NCBI GenBank assembly: GCA_033239005.1
Contig: BSQZ01000073.1
Span: 2,425,001 to 2,489,000 of the forward strand
DNA: 64,000 nt
Source of the DNA: Lamellibrachia satsuma
Lineage: Eukaryota > Annelida > Polychaeta > Sabellida > Siboglinidae
Direction: 5' to 3'
The first letter of the stretch is position 1. Each line of letters begins with the position of its first letter. This document shows, in pieces, positions 12,201 to 21,200 of the stretch. The notes beneath the pieces are model-generated. The model did no database searches, was not told the DNA's origin, and saw only the letters and a program-made list of their open reading frames with translations. The position numbers and the translations under genes were made by a program.

Positions 12201-15200
12201 GTGACAGTTGAGACAGCAAGCATTACCTGGTCCGTGTGCTCCTCGTCTAGGTGGACACAGGCGCTATGCAAGACCACAGATGTGACAGTTGAGACAGCAA
12301 GCATTACCTGGTCCGTGTGCTCCTCGTCTAGGTGGACACAGGCGCTATGCAAGACCACAGATGTGACAGTTGAGACAGCAAGCATTACCTGGTCCGTGTG
12401 CTCCTCGTCTAGGTGGACACAGGCGCTATGCAAGACCACAGATGTGACAGTTGAGACAGCAAGCATTACCTGGTCCGTGTGCTCCTCGTCTAGGTGGACA
12501 CAGGCGCTATGCAAGACCACAGATGTGACAGTTGAGACAGCAAGCATTACCTGGTCCGTGTGCTCCTCGCCTAGGTGGACACAGGCGCTATGCAAGACCA
12601 CAGATGTGACAGTTGAGACAGCAAGCATTACCTGGTCCGTGTGCTCCTCGTCTAGGTGGACACAGGCGCTATGCAAGACCACAGATGTGACAGTTGAGAC
12701 AGCAAGCATTACCTGGTCCGTGTGCTCCTCGTCTAGGTGGACACAGGCGCTATGCAAGACCACAGATGTGACAGTTGAGACAGCAAGCATTACCTGGTCC
12801 GTGTGCTCCTCGTCTAGGTGGACACAGGCGCTATGCAAGACCACAGATGTGACAGTTGAGACAGCAAGCATTACCTGGTCCGTGTGCTCCTCGTCTAGGT
12901 GGACACAGGCGCTATGCAAGACCACAGATGTGACAGTTGAGACAGCAAGCATTACCTGGTCCGTGTGCTCCTCGTCTAGGTGGACACAGGCGCTATGCAA
13001 GACCACAGATGTGACAGTTGAGACAGCAAGCATTACCTGGTCCGTGAGCTCCTCGTCTAGGTGGACACAGGCGCTATGCAAGACCACAGATGTGACAGTT
13101 GAGACAGCAAGCATTACCTGGTCCGTGAGCTCCTCGTCTAGGTGGACACAGGCGCTATGCAAGACCACAGATGTGACAGTTGAGACAGCAAGCATTACCT
13201 GGTCCGTGAGCTCCTCGTCTAGGTGGACACAGGCGCTATGCAAGACCACAGATGTGACAGTTGAGACAGCAAGCATTACCTGGTCCGTGTGCTCCTCGTC
13301 TAGGTGGACACAGGCGCTATGCAAGACCACAGATGTGACAGTTGAGACAGCAAGCATTACCTGGTCCGTGTGCTCCTCGTCTAGGTGGACACAGGCGCTA
13401 TGCAAGACCACAGATGTGACAGTTGAGACAGCAAGCATTACCTGGTCCGTGTGCTCCTCGCCTAGGTGGACACAGGCGCTATGCAAGACCACAGATGTGA
13501 CAGTTGAGACAGCAAGCATTACCTGGTCCGTGTGCTCCTCGCCTAGGTGGACACAGGCGCTATGCAAGACCACAGATGTGACAGTTGAGACAGCAAGCAT
13601 TACCTGGTCCGTGTGCTCCTCGTCTAGGTGGACACAGGCGCTATGCAAGACCACAGATGTGACAGTTGAGACAGCAAGCATTACCTGGTCCGTGTGCTCC
13701 TCGCCTAGGTGGACACAGGCGCTATGCAAGACCACAGATGTGACAGTTGAGACAGCAAGCATTACCTGGTCCGTGTGCTCCTCGTCTAGGTGGACACAGG
13801 CGCTATGCAAGACCACAGATGTGACAGTTGAGACAGCAAGCATTACCTGGTCCGTGTGCTCCTCGTCTAGGTGGACACAGGCGCTATGCAAGACCACAGA
13901 TGTGACAGTTGAGACAGCAAGCATTACCTGGTCCGTGTGCTCCTCGTCTAGGTGGACACAGGCGCTATGCAAGACCACAGATGTGACAGTTGAGACAGCA
14001 AGCATTACCTGGTCCGTGTGCTCCTCGTCTAGGTGGACACAGGCGCTATGCAAGACCACAGATGTGACAGTTGAGACAGCAAGCATTACCTGGTCCGTGT
14101 GCTCCTCGCCTAGGTGGACACAGGCGCTATGCAAGACCACAGATGTGACAGTTGAGACAGCAAGCATTACCTGGTCCGTGTGCTCCTCGCCTAGGTGGAC
14201 ACAGGCGCTATGCAAGACCACAGATGTGACAGTTGAGACAGCAAGCATTACCTGGTCCGTGTGCTCCTCGTCTAGGTGGACACAGGCGCTATGCAAGACC
14301 ACAGATGTGACAGTTGAGACAGCAAGCATTACCTGGTCCGTGTGCTCCTCGTCTAGGTGGACACAGGCGCTATGCAAGACCACAGATGTGACAGTTGAGA
14401 CAGCAAGCATTACCTGGTCCGTGTGCTCCTCGTCTAGGTGGACACAGGCGCTATGCAAGACCACAGATGTGACAGTTGAGACAGCAAGCATTACCTGGTC
14501 CGTGTGCTCCTCGTCTAGGTGGACACAGGCGCTATACAAGACCACAGATGTGACAGTTGAGACAGCAAGCATTACCTGGTCCGTGTGCTCCTCGTCTAGG
14601 TGGACACAGGCGCTATACAAGACCACAGATGTGACAGTTGAGACAGCAAGCATTACCTGGTCCGTGAGCTCCTCGTCTAGGTGGACACAGGCGCTATACA
14701 AGACCACAGATGTGACAGTTGAGACAGCAAGCATTACCTGGTCCGTGAGCTCCTCGTCTAGGTGGACACAGGCGCTATACAAGACCACAGATGTGACAGT
14801 TGAGACAGCAAGCATTACCTGGTCCGTGAGCTCCTCGTCTAGGTGGACACAGGCGCTATACAAGACCACAGAAGTGACAGTTGAGACAGCAAGTATTACC
14901 TGGTTCTTGGCATTAAAATCTTGTAAACGCTGCCACAACTTTCGGAGTCGGTCCAATTTCTGCTGCTCTGCCTGTTGTTGGTCTAAACTGTCTCCTTTGA
15001 AAACTGGTGCACAAGTGAGTTGACACGCTACTAGCGCCCTCTGCATCTCGTCACCCAACATCTGCAACAAGTTATGACTTTGAATATTGCGCATCTTTAT
15101 ACGTTATTGTGCACGTCCGTTAGTTTCTCAAAAGCGACAAAAGCTTTCAAGGGTGGGTGAACAGACAAAATGGTGATGCTGTGGGGTGTGCGTCTGTTTA

Positions 15201-18200
15201 GGTAGTGTGTTTCTGTTGGCAACTACATGGTTTCATATGTTTTTTTAATTCTGCTGTAGAGTATTTAAAAAAAAGCAATTTTTTGGAGAGAGAAGTTAAC
15301 ATTGTGGCATAATGTGATTGGTAAATTATTATTTCTAGATAACACTGCAGTTTATAAGTAGAATTTTACAGTAAAGTAGACTGCTATTATGTACAATGAT
15401 AGGTGCCTTGGCGATATGTCAGTTACATAATGCAATGTAGAACTGATGTGTAGACCTATGAATGGGCTCAAACTTTTGCACTTTTCTAACCAAATAATGT
15501 AATAATTTGTCCAGCTATTTCTTCAAAACTAAATAACACATTTGTACAAATGAACTAACATGTCATATTGGATATTAGAGCTGACATGTCATGGTAAATA
15601 TTAGAGCTAACATGTCGTAGTGGATATTAGAACTAACATGTCATAGTGGATATTAGAGCTAACATGTTGTAGTGGATATTATATAGGTTTTATTTCTCGT
15701 AAAATGATTCTAAAACAAGACAAATAAATATATATTGAAGATGTTTAAGTGAGACTCTTGCGGGATTGTGGATTGGTGATGATAAGTGTCATCTGTCATA
15801 CCTGCAGGTCACTATGAGTGACCAGAAGGAAGCCAGCCAGGGATCCCGCACTCAACAGTTGGCTCGCCTTGCTTTCACACCAGGTGGTGCTCGCATCGCA
15901 AGTTGCCACCAGTCGATCTACAGAGGGCATCAGCATTGTCCAGTAGGCATCTTTGGTGCCATCTCGAGCCACGTCATTCTGACCTGTAAGATAAACAATG
16001 TTAACAGTTTTAATGGGGACCTTATTACTCACTTTGGAAGACCACTGTCTATTAGCGTTGGCGGCTGATGCAATTTGCAGCATTATTTGGACCGTTAAAA
16101 GTGCCCCAAAACATAATTTTTCATAAACATACCTGCCCTTTATGTACCTCAAATGATGTGGTGTGATGGAATTAATTTTTTGGGATAGAAAAATGAGGTG
16201 AGACTGATCTATAAAGCCAAATTATTTTGGCCAAGTTTGGATTATCAAACATTGTATAATGTGTCACCTCTCAATCTGGCAGCGACTCACCATGGCTTGT
16301 CTTGTCAACTTTCGTTTCTTCTAGCATTGTTAGTATACTCTGCAGGGGGCGAAAGGAATCCCTCAAGAGTTTTGCTGTTTGTGTGCTGAAGGCACCATCT
16401 ACCAGAGGGGTTGGGTGACACTTGTCTGTCACTCGTTGTCCAATCGCCTTGCAGAAATCTGACACAAACGAGAAAGAAAACAATGACAGTTATCTCAAGT
16501 TTAACCGTTACCTTCCAGGTCTAAGTGACAGATGGTTTACTGGCAAGTCTAAGCGACAGATGGTTTACTGGCAGGTCTCAGCGACAGATGGTTTACTGGC
16601 AGGTCTAAGCGACAGATGGTTTACTGGCAGGTCTAAGCGACAGATGTTCTACTGGCAGGTCTACGCGACAGACGGTTTACTGGCAGGTCTAAGCGACAGA
16701 TGGTTTACTGGCAGGTCTAAGCGACAGATGGTTTACTGGCAGGTCTAAGCGACAGATGGTCTAAGCGATAGATTGTCTACTGGCAGGTCTAAGTGACAGA
16801 TGGTCTACTGGCAGGTCTAAGCAACAGATGGTCTACTGGCAGGTCTAAGCGACAGATGGTCTACTGGCAGGTCTAAGCGACAGATGGTCTACTGGCAGGT
16901 CTAAGCGACAAATGGTCTACTGGCAGGTCTAAGCGACAGATGGTTTACTGGCAGGTCTAAGCGACGGATGGTCTACTGGCAGGTCTAAGCGACGGATGGT
17001 CTACTGGCAGGTCTAAGCGAAAGATGGTCTACTGGCAGGTCTAAGCGACAGATGGTCTACTGGCAGGTCTAAGCAAAAGATGGTCTACTGGCAGGTCTAA
17101 GCGACATATAGGTTTATAAAAGAGTTTAATTAATGATGATCTTAAAACATCAATGTACGACACTACAGACCTCTGCTACATGACACTACAGACCTCCACT
17201 ACATGACACTACAGACCTCCGCTACATGACACTACAGATCTCAAACCTCTGCTACATGACACTACAGAACTCAGACCTCCACTACATGACACTCTGATTT
17301 ATATTGACTTCAGACAACCCGTGAAACTATCCTTGTTCTTCCTGGTGTGACCAACACACACCGTTGACACTGAGCCATCATGACACAAACAGTGACACAC
17401 TGTTGACACTCAGCCATCATGAAACAAACAGTCACACACCGTTGAGACTGAGCCGTCATGACACAAACAGTGACACACTGTTGACAATGAGCCATCATGA
17501 CACAAACAGTCACACACCGTTGACACTGAGCCGTCATGACACAAACAGTCACACACTGTTGACACTGAGCCATCATGAAACAAACAGTCACACACAGTTG
17601 ACACTCAGCCATCATGAAACAAACAGTCACACACCGTTTACACTGAGCCATCATGACACAAACAGTCACACACTGTTGACACTCAGCCATTGTGAAACAA
17701 ACAGTCACACACCATTGACACTGAGCCATCATGACACAAACAGTCACACACCTTTGACACTGAGCCGTCATGACACAAACAGTCACATACTGTTGACACT
17801 CAGCCATTGTGAAACAAACAGTCACACACCATTGACACTGAGCCATCATGACACAAACAGTCACACACCTTTGACACTGAGCCATCATGACACAAACAGT
17901 CACACACTGTTGACACTCAGCCATTGTGAAACAAACAGTCACACACCATTGACACTGAGCCATCATGACACAAACAGTCACACACTGTTGACACTCAGCC
18001 ATTGTGAAACAAAGTCACACACCATTGACACTGAGCCGTCATGACACAAACAGTCACACACTGTTGACACTCAGCCATCATGACACAAACAGTCACACAC
18101 CGTTGACACTGAGCCGTCATGACACAAACAGTCACACACTGTTGACACTCAGCCGTCATGAAACAAACAGTCACACTCTGTTGACACTGAGCTGTCATGA

Positions 18201-21200
18201 AACAAACAGTCACACACAGTTGACACTCAGCCATCATGAAACAAACAGTCACACACCGTTGACACTGAGCAGTCATGACACAAACAGTCACACACTGTTG
18301 ACACTGAGCCGTCATGAAACAAACAGTCACATACCATTGACACTGAGCCGTCATGCAACAAACAGTCACACACCGTTGACACTGAGCAGTCATGAAACAA
18401 ACAGTCACACACCTTTGACACTCAGCCGTCATGAAACAAACAGTCACACACCGTTGACACTGAGCAGTCATGACACAAACAGTCACACACTGTTGACACT
18501 CAGCCATTGTGAAACAAACAGTAACACACCATTGACACTGAGCCGTCATGACACAAACAGTCACACACTGTTGACACTCAGCCATCGTGAAAGAAACAGT
18601 CACACACCATTGACACTGAGCTGTCATGACAATACAGTCACATACCATTGACACTGAGCCGTCATGACACAAACAGTCACACATTGTTGACACTCAGCCA
18701 TCGTGAAACAAACAGTCACACACCATTGACACTCAGCCATCATGACACATACAGTCACATACCATTGACACTGAGCCGTTATGAAACAAACAGTCACATA
18801 CCATTGACACTGAGCCGTCATGAAACAAACTGTCACACACCATTGATACTGAGCCATCATGACAAAAACAGTCACACAATGTTGACACTGAGCCGTCATG
18901 ACAAAAACAGTCACACAATGTTGACACTAAGCCATCATGACAAAAGCAGTCACACAATGTTGACACTGAGCCATCATGACACAAACAGTCACACAATGTT
19001 GACATTAAGCCATCATGACACAAGTAGTCACACTGTTGACACTGAGCTGTCATGACACAAAGAGTCACATAGTTGACACTGTCACACACAATCTAAAGAG
19101 TTTGTGTAACAAACTGATCACCATGTAAAGAGTTTGTGCAACCAAGTGAACACAATGTAAAGAGTTTGTGCAACCAAGTGGACACAATGTAAAGAGTTTG
19201 TGCAACCAAGTGGACACAATGTAGAGTTTGTGCAACCAAGTGAACACAATGTAAAGAGTTTGTGCAACCAAGTGAACACAATGTAAAGAGTTTGTGCAAC
19301 CAAGTGGACACAATGTAGAGTTTGTGCAACCAAGTGGACACAATGTAGAGTTTGTGCAACCAAGTGAACACAATGTAAAGAGTTTGTGCAACCAAGTGAA
19401 CACAATGTAAAGTCTAGAGTATCCTGTGACCAGTTGTTGACATTACTTTTGTCTACAACTCCACTTAGGGCATCTTTTTGTTATAACTTGTTCACATTTT
19501 TTTATTTCTCCTATTTCAAAGTAAATGAATAATTATTGTTGAAAGAACTAAGTAAATCTTACTTAGCAATCTTAAGTAGTAATTAGTAAACGGATGCAGC
19601 CATTATATAAACTGCAAAAGAAGTATTTAATGGCATTATTTGACTTTTTGGTGGGCAAGCTTTATATATTTGTATGAAACAAATGCCAGTACAATATATA
19701 GATTATTCAACATTGATGTGAATGTGTAGCCTTATGCATAGGTCACCATGACATTACAATGGTATTTATATTTGGTTGTCATGGCAACGTGCTCTATGAT
19801 CAATGTTAAATTTTTGTAGTATGCGATCTAATGAATAATGCCACTGTTAGACTCTAGTTGTATGGTATTTGAACCGTTGAATAACTGTGATTGTATCAGA
19901 TCATAGATTTGTATTGATGAATTATCATAATTTATTTGAATAGTGGGATGTGAGACAGGCGGAGGAGGATGGTAAGTGCAGAGAGAAGGCTGCCAATAGG
20001 GAGAAGTTGAAAGGGATAACAGTCGGGGGGGGGGGGGGCGAGGGGCAACAGTACATGGACCAGCCTTTATAAAGGGAGCAAGGAGGAAGAACACAATCAT
20101 CCTAGTTATTTGTCCCCAGTTTTTGTTACCTCTGTCCCAAGCTGCCCAGGATGTGAACACGTGGAGGTGTTTCGTGAGTAAAGACAACGGGTTCATGGCA
20201 AGACTGGGGAAGATGTCTGAAACAGCAACATTCACAGATGTTAGTAAGAGTCCAAACTAAGTGTCTGCTGAGCTACCAGTTGACCTAAATAAGATGTAAT
20301 CTCTAATTAACCATGTCGTCTCTAATTAACAGTTCTAGTAATTTGCATACAACTGATGTTAAATTCATTGGTCTGTAATTTTTTTTTATTGTTCCTCAAT
20401 TCCTTCTTAAATTAACAATGTAATGTTTGCTTCTTTCCATTCTGAATGAACTATTCCCTCTTCTAGTGACAAATTAAACACTTTTGCAAGTGGTGTGCTA
20501 ATTTCCTTAAGCAATTTTGGTGGTATCCCATTAACTACAGGTGATTTATTATCTTCTTGATTTTCTTTGCTGTCATTTCTGGAATTACAAATAACTACTC
20601 TAGAAATGATCTGATTTATCACCCTCAAGATAGTAATTGGAACTGGAAGTGAGCTGATATCTTCTATGGTAAAATCTGAGCTAAAATACTCTTTCAGGAT
20701 CTCTGCCATTAAAAACCTCTCTGAAATTATGTTTTCACTATTGTTTTCCAGTGGTCCGACCTTATCTCGAACTTTCTGTTTACTCCTTACATAAGCATAG
20801 AAACTCTTGCTGTCATTTTTTATATTACCTGTCAATTTTTTTTAAAGGTTCTTTAGGATTTTCTAATTTCAGTTGTAGCTAGGTTAAGTGCCTCTTTATA
20901 GATTATGTACACTGTAGTCTTCAACGTTTCCAGTGTGTTTGTATATCCCCCACAGCATCTGTTTGTATATCCCCCACAGCATCTGTTTGTATATCCCCCA
21001 CAGCATCTGTTTGTATATCCCCCACAGCATCTGTTTGTATATCCCCCACAGCATCTGTTTGTATATCCCCCACAGCATCTGTTTGTATACCCCCCACAGC
21101 ATCTGTTTGTATATCCCCCACAGCATCTGTTTGTGAGCAAATTTTTTTAATAGCTTCTTTTGACAGGTGTTTCTTCCTGGACCTTTTCCCTTGTTTTCTA

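Noticed and set aside
9192..15094. Frames of 660-1003 codons on the minus strand and 357-956 codons on the plus strand
   Set aside because: Stop-free 43-bp and 81-bp repeat units open on both strands, within intron 6. Only the 54 codons of exon 6 and the end of the frame near exon 7 are real coding sequence.
17310..18693. Frames encoding repeated Cys-rich or Thr/His-rich peptides
   Set aside because: 39-bp array in intron 3; the Cys-rich look comes from the repeat, not from a toxin-like or zinc-finger protein.
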